A stretch of 64,000 bases of DNA, taken from contig CALYLW010001386.1 in NCBI GenBank assembly GCA_944989445.1, positions 78,845-142,844 of the forward strand. The letters run 5' to 3'. Position 1 is the first letter of the stretch, and every line of letters starts with the position of its first letter. Positions 54,535-64,000 of the stretch are shown in pieces. A program made the translations under genes and the position numbers. The notes under the pieces were generated by a model. It made no database searches and was not told where the DNA came from. It worked only from the letters and a program-made list of their open reading frames with translations. This stretch comes from Ampullaceana balthica. Lineage: Eukaryota; Mollusca; Gastropoda; Lymnaeidae.

Positions 54535-56042
54535 ACTTCTGGTAGTCTAAGGTATGTCAGGGTACTCAAGCTGTAAAAGCCACCATCTGGTAGTCTAAGG
54601 TATGTCAGTTTACTCAAGCCGTAACAGCCACAATCTGGTAGTCTAAGGTATGTCAGGGTACTCAAGCTGTAAAAGCCACCATCTGGTAGTCTATAAGGTA
54701 TGTCAGGGTACTCAAGCTGTAAAAGCCACCATCTGGTAGTCTATAAGGTATGTCAGGGTACTCCAGCCGTAACAGCCACCATCTGGTAGTCTAAGGTATG
54801 TCAGGGTACTCAAGCTGTAAAAGCCACCATCTGGTAGTCTATAAGGTATGTCAGGGTACTCCAGCCGTAACAGCCACCATCTGGTAGTCTAAGGTATGTC
54901 AGGGTACTCAAGCTGTAAAAGCCACCATCTGGTAGTCTATAAGGTATGTCAGGGTACTCAAGCCGTAACAGCAACCATCTGGTAGTCTAAGGTATGTCAG
55001 GGTACTCAAGCTGTAAAAGCCACCATCTGGTAGTCTATAAGGTATGTCAGGGTACTCAAGCCGTAACAGCCACCATCTGGTAGTCTAAGGTATGTCAGGG
55101 TACTCAAGCTGTAAAAGCCACCATCTGGTAGTCTATAAGGTATGTCAGGGTACTCCAGCCGTAACAGCCACCATCTGGTAGTCTAAGGTATGTCAGGGTA
55201 CTCAAGCCGTAACAGCCACCATCTGGTAATCTAAGGTATGTCAGAGTACTCAAGCCGTAAAAGCCACCATGTGGTAGTCTAAGGTATGTCAGGGTACTCA
55301 AGCTGTAAAAGCCACCATCTGGTAGTCTATAAGGTATGTCAGGGTACTCAAGCCGTAACAGCCACCATCTGGTAGTCTAAGGTATGTCAGGTTACTCAAG
55401 CCGTAACAGCCACCATGTGGTAGTCTAAGGTATGTCAGGGTACTCAAGCTGTAAAAGCCACCATCTGGTAGTCTATAAGGTATGTCAGGGTACTCAAGCC
55501 GTAACAGCCACCATCTGGTAGTCTAAGGTATGTCAAGGTACTCAAGCCGTAACAGCCACAATCTGGTAATCTAAGGTATGTCAGCGTACTCAAGCCGTAA
55601 AAGCCACCATCTGGTAGTCTAAGGTATGTCAGGGTACTCAAGCCGTAAAAGCCACCATCTGGTAGTCTAAGGTATGTCAGGGTACTCAAGCCGTAAAAGC
55701 CACCATCTGGTAGTCTAAGATATGTCAGGGTTCTCAAGCCGTAAAAGCCACCTTCTGGTATTCTAAGGTATCTCAGGGTACTCAAGCCATAAAAGCCACC
55801 ATCTGGTAGTCTAAGGTATGTCAGGGTACTCAAGCCGTAAAAGCCACCATCTGGTAGTCTAAGGTATGTCAGGGTACTCAAGCCGTAAAAGCCACCATCT
55901 GGTAGTCTAAGGTATGTCAGGGTACTCAAGCCGTAAAAGCCACCATCTGGTAGTCTAAGGTATGTCAGGGTACTCAAGCCGTAAAACCCACCATCTGGTA
56001 GTCTAAGATATGTCAGGATACTCCAGCCGTAAAAGCCACCCA
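54535..56042. repeat. Minisatellite, 48/50-bp unit, about 31 copies
   Basis: Unit AAGGTATGTCAGGGTACTCA, AGCCGTAAAAGCCACC, ATCTGGTAGTCT. The left half often alternates with a 50-bp form (CTATAAGG) in a two-unit pattern (CTGTAAAAG with 50 bp, CCGTAACAG with 48 bp). The right half is plain 48 bp. The 199-codon minus-strand frame with a 16-residue period is an artefact. Confidence 0.97.
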
Positions 56043-56374
56043 AACTGCTAGGAGCAAGGACAGACGAGCCAGTAGAAAGGCGGCCTGGGTGGGGGTGGGA
56101 AAGCGAAGGAGAAGAAAGAAGAAAAAAACACGTCTATGTCCCTGAATGGAAGGACGGGTGCCATATATATAAATATGTATATATAAATATGGACATATAT
56201 AAATTTAATAAACGCTATGACTGCCTGCTTTTCACAATTTTGTTATGTTTTACCTAGTTACAGATCCTAGTTCAATCAAAGAGTTACTGCCCTTATTTTT
56301 ATCTACATCAGCAGTTACTCCGCCCAGCCTCAGAACAATTAGTTGACCGTTCGCTAAACGCGGCAGGTACATCA
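56043..56374. other. No gene seen
   Basis: G/A-rich block (56060-56130) and TATA-rich text between two arrays. Confidence 0.5.
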
Positions 56375-57595
56375 GTTAGTGTTGTACACTAGTAGTACAT
56401 CAGTTAGTGTTGTACACTAGTGGTACATCAGTTAGTGTTGTACACTAGTAGTACATCAGTTAGTGTTGTACACTAGTGGTACATCAGTTAGTGTTGTACA
56501 CTAGTGGTACATCAGTTAGTGTTGTACACTAGTAGTACATCAGTTAGTGTTGTACACTAGTAGTACATCAGTTAGTGTTGTACACTAGTAGTACATCAGT
56601 TAGTGTTGTACACTAGTAGTACATCATTTAGTGTTGTACACTAGTAGTACATCATTTAGTGTTGTACACTAGTAGTACATCAGTTAGTGTTGTACACTAG
56701 TAGTACATCAGTTAGTGTTGTACACTATTAGTACATAAGTTAGTGTTGTACACTATTAGTACATAAGTTAGTGTTGTACACTATTAGTACATAAGTTAGT
56801 GTTGTACACTAGTAGTACATAAGTTAGTGTTGTACACTATTAGTACATAAGTTAGTGTTGTACACTATTAGTACATAAGTTAGTGTTGTACACTATTAGT
56901 ACATCAGTTAGTGTTGTACATTATTAGTACATTAGTTAGTGTTGTACACAAGTAGTACATCAGTTAGTGTTGTACACTAGTAGTAAATCATTTAGTGTTG
57001 TACACTAGTAGTACATCAGTTAGTGTTGTACACTAGTAGTACATCAGTTAGTGTTGTACACTAGTAGTACATCATTTAGTGTTGTACACTAGTAGTACAT
57101 CAGTTAGTGTTGTACAATAGTAGTACATCAGTTAGTGTTGTATACTATTAGTACATAAGTTAGTGTTGTACACTATTAGTACATAAGTTAGTGTTGTACA
57201 CTATTAGTACATAAGTTAGTGTTGTACACTATTAGTACATAAGTTAGTGTTGTACACTATTAGTACATAAGTTAGTGTTGTACACTATTAGTACATCAGT
57301 TAGTGTTGTACATTATTAGTACATCAGTTAGTGTTGTACACAAGTAGTACATCAGTTAGTGTTGTACACTATTAGTACATAAGTTAGTGTTGTACACTAT
57401 TAGTACATAATTTAGTGTTGTACACTAGTAGTACATCAGTTAGTGTTGTACACTAGTAGTACATCAGTTAGTGTTGTACACTATTAGTACATAAGTTAGT
57501 GTTGTACACTAGTAGTACATCAGTTAGTGTTGTACACTAGTAGTACATCAGTTAGAGTTGTACACTAGTAGTACATCAGTTAGTGTTGTACACTA
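56375..57595. repeat. Minisatellite, 28-bp unit, about 43 copies, with higher-order blocks
   Basis: Unit AGTTAGTGTTGTACACTAGT + AGTACATC. Each unit holds a dyad TGTAC-ACTAGTA-GTACA. A run of variant units (ACTATTAGTACATAAG) occurs at about 56725-56890 and again about 420 bp (15 units) later at 57145-57290. Confidence 0.97.
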
Positions 57596-58340
57596 GAACT
57601 ACCGGTAACTGGACACTGTCCGACATTCAGTTCACTTAACTCTATCTGACAAGTGGATAAGTCGGCTCCGCGTTCCAACGTGAAATTGATGTCTAAACTT
57701 TCTATATATATACACACAATAAGTAAGTATTTTTTCATTTTAATTTGTAATTAAAACACTCAATTGTACTGTATTTTTTATTAGGGACCAGCAGACTCGT
57801 CGTGCGTTCCAACGATCTCAGTAAAATAAAAATAAATTTAAAGAAACCAATGAGTGGTATGATTTTAAAAAAATAATGCCAGAAACCTTCACGGAAGTGT
57901 GCAAATAAAATGTATGGAAATAGAAATTATTCTTCACGTTGCACCACAATGCACCGGTAATGTTTTATTTAATATGAAACTTACTTGTTCTTTACCAAAC
58001 GTATTTTGGGCGATTAATGATAAGAGATGTTTACTTTTAAAAATCTTTATTACTATAAAATGTATAATTTTATGATTCTTGATATAATTGACTTGTGTCA
58101 CTTATTTTTTAAATGAACTTAACATTAAAACTAAAATGTATTTTTTTTTAAATTAAAGACAAATTAGATTTTACAATTGTATTTATTTGAAATTTCCAAG
58201 AACTATAAAATTATATATGTTTCTTAACTTGTATACTTGTTTGACTGTTTACGAAAGCAGCATATCCGTCAATATACTTGTCTGAATAGAAAATTAGTGG
58301 CACGCCACTTGCACTCGATCCCTATAATTAGGGATACAAT
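57596..58340 (-). repeat. Double-hairpin repeat family, copy 11 (minus strand)
   Basis: Inverted box GCACCACAATGCACCGG (57941-57957). Hairpin 2 AGTGGC-AC-GCCACT (58296-58309). Hairpin 1 ATCCCTA-TAAT-TAGGGAT (58318-58335, perfect). Spacing about 340 bp. The part 57596-57900 is non-coding. Confidence 0.75.
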
Positions 58341-58640
58341 GTCAATGGAGAGTATGATTCTTTTACCCCGATAAAACTTTATTAAATTTCAAACACTTTT
58401 TCTATGGTTTAAAGTATAATAATTTGAAGTGCTTCTTGAAAATATTACCACTGTTTATAATTTCATTATTAGCCATATAGTTGTTCACATGACTACATAT
58501 TTGTTTATGTTACTATTAATTTTATCATTTAAAACTAAATAAATAAATTCGACACCTTATAAATAAAGCACGACATTAAAACCATACAGTACTCAAATCT
58601 CACAGAATCTTTCTGTAATAAATACAAACTTAACTTGCTT
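58341..58640. other. No gene seen
   Basis: AT-rich. Confidence 0.5.
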
Positions 58641-58643
58641 TAG

Positions 58644-58808
58644 GGAAGACCAAAGGAAACCCTACGTAGAACAATCAAAATAGAAAGCTCAACCATGGGT
58701 CTAAGAAATAATCAAGACCTAATACAATTGGCGACGGATTGTCGTAGATGGAAATCCATGACTTTTGACCTATGTGCCGTCTTCGACCCGAGAAGATCAC
58801 ACAGTTAG
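58644..58808 (+). pseudogene. Non-LTR retrotransposon C-terminal tail
   Basis: A plus-strand frame of about 54 codons ends at TAG 58806-58808: GRPKETLRRTIKIESSTMG, then NNQDLIQLATDCRRWKSMTF, then DLCAVFDPRR. The GRPK-x-T-x-RR start, the A-x-D-R/C-R-x-W block and LC near the end are the same layout as the LINE tail at 439-657, although the sequences are diverged and belong to a different family. The classic DR before R-W is altered to DC. Nothing upstream is readable as reverse transcriptase, and there is no obvious simple-repeat tail after the stop. A 5'-truncated, old insertion. Confidence 0.72.
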
Positions 58809-58857
58809 AGTTAATTAATTGCGTTTTTAAAAAAATTGTATTAATGATAATATAATT

Positions 58858-59041
58858 CAGTAGTTCCCAACCTTTTTTGGTTGGCGAACCTTTTTTATAA
58901 AAGCCATGTGACCCGCAACCCCCATGAAATTTGAATATGTAGTTTTCAATAAATTTTTACGAAATAGGGAAAAAAAAAGAGTAGAAACTAGTCTATTTTA
59001 TTCAAGTGCTATGTCACTTGATTTCGATCCTTAAAAATAAA
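58858..59041. repeat. hAT-type end (CAGTAGTTCCCAACC) plus a double-hairpin relic
   Basis: CAGTAGTTCCCAACCTTTTT with GGCGAACC and ATGTGACCCGCAACCCCC resembles the termini of Charlie-like hAT elements. No second end is seen. At 59004-59021, CAAGTG-CTATGT-CACTTG followed by ATTTCGATCC is a decayed hairpin 2 on the minus strand. Confidence 0.5.
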
Positions 59042-59460
59042 CACAACCTGATTGATTGGCCACGCCCACCCTCTCCTTTCCTATAAAAGCTATGCTTTTC
59101 TCTCCTTATTATAACTCTACTGGACTAATTGGACTTCACCGCGACTATGTTTTTTTTTCTTTCATTATATTCGTTTTATTTGTGTACTATTTGTTCGTTG
59201 AAGAAGGCACTTTCCCGAAACGTTCGCTGTTGTGTTACGCCCTGTCAGGCTAACTAATACTCTGTTTATAGATAGGCTATACGGTAATCCTGCAGTTTCT
59301 ACACGTATATTATTTCACAGCAAAATTCAATTCTCTCTTGAGAACTTAAGTTTTTAATTTATTAAATGGATTAATAAATGTTGTATTTTAGCTATTACAG
59401 CACTAATTTGTAAGTCTTATTAATTTCTAAGGCTTTTTTCGACCCTTATTTTATAGTGAA
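59042..59460 (+). repeat. Dispersed repeat with TTCGCTGTTGTG and TAATCCTGCAG parts
   Basis: CGAAACGTTCGCTGTTGTG, CCCTGTCAGGC at 59217-59250 (related to 6690 and 46968). Then GGTAATCCTGCAG (59284), ACACGTATATTATTTCACAG, TTTTTAATTTATTAAATG, TCTAAGGC (to 59440), which recurs at 63628-63790 and starts again at 63978. Confidence 0.75.
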
Positions 59461-59659
59461 CTTGAATTTAATTGAAAATTGTACCTGTATGGCATTGTCA
59501 GTTAAAATAAAAAAGTGGGTTTTTTTGCCCCCCCCCTGGAAAAATTACGAGTGACGCCCATGATTATATGTAACATATTAAGTATCTACTCTTGTAGACA
59601 AGAAAACTATTTTGATTATACAGTAAATGACGACTATAATTTAGTAATTTTTAAGTAAA
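59461..59659. other. No gene seen
   Basis: AT-rich with a C9 tract near 59529. Confidence 0.5.
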
Positions 59660-60140
59660 CCGGAGCGGCCCAGCCCCAACCAGACGTCCCAGTCACTTAT
59701 CTAAGGGCATAGACCAGGCTAATGGACCACTTCAGGAATAAGTGGTACCAGGAGTGGGCTGACAATACGACTGCCATGGGGGTATTCGCTAACATGTCCA
59801 GGCCAAGTCGATCAGATCAGTGGTGGAGTTTGAGTCGCAAACACCAGAGTTTAGTGATTGAAATGCGAACAGAGCACTGCCCAACTAACCCATATTTCAA
59901 CAGGCTAGACCATAACATTGAATCGAGCTGCCGTCTTTGCAGCCTAGCCTCTGAAACAGTACTACACCTGTTGGCGTCGTGTCCCACGCTGGACATAGCC
60001 GGGGAGGTTAGGGAGGCAAAATAGTCCCACTTGAAGACAATGTTATATGGCACTGCTCAGCAGATGAAGCAGGTTGCCCAGGTATTAGCTAAGGCCATGA
60101 TTGACTAAGTTCGCAGGCGAAAGAATATGTAGAAGAAGAA
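59660..60140 (+). pseudogene. LINE 3' end: post-RNase H zinc-knuckle region and AGA tail
   Basis: The plus-strand frame from about 59722 reads FRNKWYQEWADNTTAMGVFA, NMSRPSRSDQWWSLSRKHQS, RTEHCPTNPYFNRL, then the CCHC-like CRLCSLASETVLHLLASCP (C-x2-C-x8-H-x4-C). A TAG (60022-60024) replaces a probable tryptophan, and the frame resumes as HLKTMLYGTAQQMKQV, AQVLAKAMID, ending at TAA (60105-60107). A KW-x-EWA block, an RT-x-H-x-P segment and a C-terminal zinc knuckle follow the RNase H domain in several I/R1/Jockey-like LINEs. The tail AGAAGAAGAAGAAG (60130-60146) marks the 3' end. Upstream of 59660 nothing is readable, so the copy is 5'-truncated; one stop makes it a pseudogene. Confidence 0.8.
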
Positions 60141-60149
60141 GAAGAAATA

Positions 60150-63100
60150 ATTTTTAAGAACTATTGCATAAACCAATAAAAAAGATGGTTGATGGCATAA
60201 ACCTGTAAAATAAGATGGTTGATGGCATAAACCAATAAAATAAGATGGTTGATGGCTAAACCAATAAAATAAGATGGTTGATGGCATAAAGCACTAAAAT
60301 AAGATGGTTAATGGCATAAACCAATAAAATAATATGGTTGATGGCATAAACCGGTAAAATAAGATGGTTGATGGCATAAACCAATAAAATAAGATAGTTG
60401 ATGGCATAAACCAATAAAATAAGATGGTTGATGGCATAAACCAATTAAATATGATGGTTGATGGCATAAACCAATAAAATAAGATGGTTGATGGCATAAA
60501 CCAATAAAATAAAATGGTTGATGGCATAAACCAGTAAAATAAGATGGTTGATGGCATAAAACAATAAAATAAGATGGTTGATGGCTAAACCAATAAAATA
60601 AGATGGTTGGTGGCATAAACCAATAAAATAAGATGGTTGATGGCATAAACCAATAAAATAAGATGGTTGATGACATAAACCAATAAAATAAGATGATTGA
60701 TGGCTAAACCAATAAAATAAGATGGTTGATGGCATAAACCAATAAAATAAGATGGTTGATGGGATAAACCAATGAAATAAGATTGTTGATGGCATACACA
60801 AATAAAATAAGATTGTTAATGGCATAAACCAATAACATAAGATGGTTGATGGCATAACCAGTAAAATAAGATGGTTGATGGCATAAACCAATTAAATAAG
60901 ATGGTTGATGGCATAAACCAATAAAATAAGATGGTTGATGGCATAAACCAATAAAATAAGATGGTCGATGGCATAAACCAGTAAAATAAGATGGTTGATG
61001 GCATAAACAAGTACAATAAGATGATTGATGGCATAAACCAATAAAATAAGATGGTTGATGGCATAAACAAGTACAATAAGATGGTTGATGGCATAAACCA
61101 ATAAAATAAGATGGTTGATGGCATAAACCAATAAAATAACATGGTTGATGGCATAAACCAATAAAATAAGATGTTTGATGGCATAAACCAATAAAATAAG
61201 ATAGTTGATAGCATAAACCAATAACATAAGATGGTTGATGGCATAAACCAATAAAATAAGATGGCTGATTGCATAAACCAATAAAATAAGATGGTTGATG
61301 GAATAAACCAATAAAATAAGATGGTTGATGGCATAAAGCACTAAAATAAGATGGTTAATGGCATAAACCAATAAAATAATATGGTTGATGGCATAAACCG
61401 GTAAAATAAGATGGTTGATGGCATAAACCAATAAAATAAGATATTTGATGGCATAAACCAATAAAATAAGATGGTTGATGGCATAAACCAATTAAATATG
61501 ATGGTTGATGGCATAAACCAATAAAATAAGATGGTTGATGGCATAAACCAATAAAATAAAATGGTTGATGGCATAAACCAGTAAAATAAGATGGTTGATG
61601 GCATAAAACAATAAAATAAGATGGTTGATGGCTAAACCAATAAAATAAGATGGTTGGTGGCATAAACCAATAAAATAAGATGGTTGATGGCATAAACCAA
61701 TAAAATAAGATGGTTGATGACATAAACCAATAAAATAAGATGATTGATGGCTAAACCAATAAAATAAGATGGTTGATGGCATAAACCAATAAAATAAGAT
61801 GGTTGATGGGATAAACCAATGAAATAAGATTGTTGATGGCATACACAAATAAAATAAGATTGTTAATGGCATAAACCAATAACATAAGATGGTTGATGGC
61901 ATAACCAGTAAAATAAGATGGTTGATGGCATAAACCAATAAAATAATATGGTTGATGGCATAAACCAATAAAATAAGATGGTTGATGGCATAAACCAATA
62001 AAATAAGATGGTCGATGGCATAAACCAGTAAAATAAGATGGTTGATGGCATAAACAAGTGCAATAAGATGATTGATGGCATAAACCAATAAAATAAGATG
62101 GTTGATGGCATAAACAAGTACAATAAGATGGTTGATGGCATAAACCAATAAAATAAGATGGTTGATGGCATAAACCAATAAAATAAGATGGTTGATGGCA
62201 TAAACCAATAAAATAAGATGTTTGATGGCATAAACCAATAAAATAAGATAGTTGATGGCATAAACCAATAACATAAGATGGTTGATGGCATAAACCAATA
62301 AAATAAGATGGCTGATTGCATAAACCAATAAAATAAGATGGTTGATGGAATAAACCAATAAAATAAGATGGTTAATGGCATAAACCAATAAAATAAGATG
62401 GTTGGTGGCATAAACCAATAAAATAAGATGGTTGATGGCATAAACCAATAAAATAAGATGATTGATGGCTAAACCAATAAAATAAGATGGTTGATGGCAT
62501 AAACCAATAAAATAAGATGGTTGATGGGATAAACCAATGAAATAAGATTGTTGATGGCATACACAAATAAAATAAGATTGTTGATGGCATAAACCAATAA
62601 CATAAGATGGTTGATGGCATAACCAGTAAAATAAGATGGTTGATGGCATAAACCAATAAAATAAGATGGTTGATGGCATAAACCAATAAAATAAGATGGT
62701 TGATGGCATAAACCAATAAAATAAGATGGTCGATGGCATAAACCAGTAAAATAAGATGGTTGATGGCATAAACAAGTACAATAAGATGATTGATGGCATA
62801 AACCAATAAAATAAGATGGTTGATGGCATAAACAAGTACAATAAGATGGTTGATGGCATAAACCAATAAAATAAGATGGTTGATGGCATAAACCAATAAA
62901 ATAAGATGGTTGATGACATAAACCAATAAAATAAGATGTTTGATGGCATAAACCAATAAAATAAGATAGTTGATGGCATAAACCAATAACATAAGATGGT
63001 TGATGGCATAAACCAATAAAATAAGATGGTTGATTGCATAAACCAATAAAATAAGATGGTTGATGGAATAAACCAATAAAATAAGATGGTTGATGGCATA

Positions 63101-63540
63101 AACCAATAAAATAAGATGGTCGATGGCATAAACCAGTAAAATAAGATGGTTGATGGCATAAACAAGTACAATAAGATGATTGATGGCATAAACCAATAAA
63201 ATAAGATGGTTGATGGCATAAACAAGTACAATAAGATGGTTGATGGCATAAACCTGTAAAATAAGATGGTTGATGGCATAAACCAATAAAATAAGATGGT
63301 TTATGGCATAAACCAATAAAATAAGATGGTTGATGGCATAAACCAATAAAATAAGATGGTTGATGGCTAAACCAATAAAATAAGATGGTTGATGGCATAA
63401 AGCACTAAAATAAGATGGTCAATGGCATAAACCAATAAAATAATATGGTTGATTGCATAAACCAATAAAATAAGATAGTTGTTGGTATAAACCAATAAAA
63501 TAAGATGGTTGATAGCATAAACCTGTGAAATGAGTTTGTT
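60150..63540. repeat. Minisatellite, 30-bp unit, >110 copies, with ~1,047-bp higher-order repeat
   Basis: Unit ATAAACCAATAAAATAAGAT + GGTTGATGGC (30 bp). Occasional 28-29-bp units (GGCTAAACC, CATAACCAG) shift the phase. Landmark variants GCACTAAAAT (60291, 61338) and GGGATAAACCAATGAAAT (60761, 61808) repeat 1,047 bp apart; a third, 718 bp further (62526), shows a shortened block. The long minus-strand frames (up to 595 codons) exist in every phase only because the unit lacks stops. The array starts directly after the LINE tail at 60146. Confidence 0.98.
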
Positions 63541-64000
63541 GACATTGGACTACGGCCTTATCTGGTGTAGGAGAATGTTAACAATTCATTGAGATTGTAT
63601 CCTTATTTTAGTAAATGTATAGCCGGTAATCCTGCAGATTTTACACGTATATTATTTCACAGCGAAATTTTATTTTCTCGTGAGAACTTACGTTTTTAAT
63701 TTATTAAATGCATTAATATATGTCATTATATGTTGTATTTCAGCTATTTCAGCGCTAATTTGTGAGTCTTTTTAATTTCTAAGGCATTTTTTCGGCTCTA
63801 TATAATACATAGTCTGGTCACGATAAGCCATTTTGTTTATCTAGGAAACTGCATGCCAGATGCTTTTTACCTGGCTCGACCCATGCTAAAATAAATTTAC
63901 TGACTGAAAATGTTTTTTAAAAAGTTTTTTTTTAAATTGACGAAACAATAAATTTTAGTATATAACATTTCATTGAGGGTAATCCTGCAGTTTCTACACG
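63541..64000. repeat. Flanking copy of the TAATCCTGCAG repeat
   Basis: TTCATTGAGATTGTATCC (63577) resembles the approach to hairpin 1 in the double-hairpin family. GGTAATCCTGCAG at 63628 begins a copy of 59284-59440, and the window ends inside yet another start (63979). The spacer is AT-rich; no gene seen. Confidence 0.65.

Noticed and set aside
55444..56043. 199-codon minus-strand frame with 16-residue repeats
   Set aside because: A product of the 48-bp array period; it breaks wherever a 50-bp unit occurs.
60105..63398. Long minus-strand open frames (up to 595 codons) that look like membrane proteins
   Set aside because: They lie wholly within the 30-bp array, are open in more than one frame at once and follow the repeat period exactly. 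The unit simply lacks stops on that strand.

Overview
This is AT-rich eukaryotic (animal) DNA in which I can support no host protein-coding gene, rRNA or canonical tRNA gene. It is an intergenic or intronic repeat landscape: decayed transposons of many kinds, dispersed non-coding repeat families and an unusually heavy load of minisatellites. The non-LTR retrotransposon tails, ZBED/Charlie-like hAT relics, PIF1/Helitron-type helicase remnant and tRNA-derived SINE are of types common in lophotrochozoan, especially gastropod, genomes. A mollusc is my best guess, but it is an inference from repeat type only.

Layout. 0-5 kb: a non-LTR 3' end, a 0.9-kb inverted repeat and a 32-bp minisatellite. 4.8-7.6 kb: a three-level nest of hAT elements with 8-bp target duplications, containing a broken transposase pseudogene. 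8.8-13 kb: palindromic GC-box repeats, inverted GTCGAA arrays and a 47-bp minisatellite. 13-20 kb: further MITEs, a PIF1-like helicase fragment and a minus-strand SINE. 20-29 kb: RNase H fragment, a 1-kb TIR element, and 48-bp and 54-bp arrays. 29-35 kb: a perfect fold-back, a LINE copy with an inverted 5' part, and a decayed L1-like LINE with three tandem arrays grown inside its reverse-transcriptase region. 36-47 kb: repeat-family copies, a second hAT transposase pseudogene and three adjacent copies of a CGATCGA-containing repeat. 48-57.6 kb: arrays of 63, 48 and 28 bp units. 58-64 kb: two LINE tails and a 3.4-kb array of 30-bp units.

The least explained signal is a dispersed family seen about a dozen times on both strands. 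It carries two adjacent hairpins (typically ATCTCTT-ATTA-AAGAGAT, then AAGTGGC-GT-GCCACTT) whose stems change in a compensating way between copies. At an almost constant distance of about 330-350 bp lies a box close to GGTGCTTTTTAGTGCG. The long open frames in the window lie inside tandem arrays and are artefacts of repeat units that lack stop codons.
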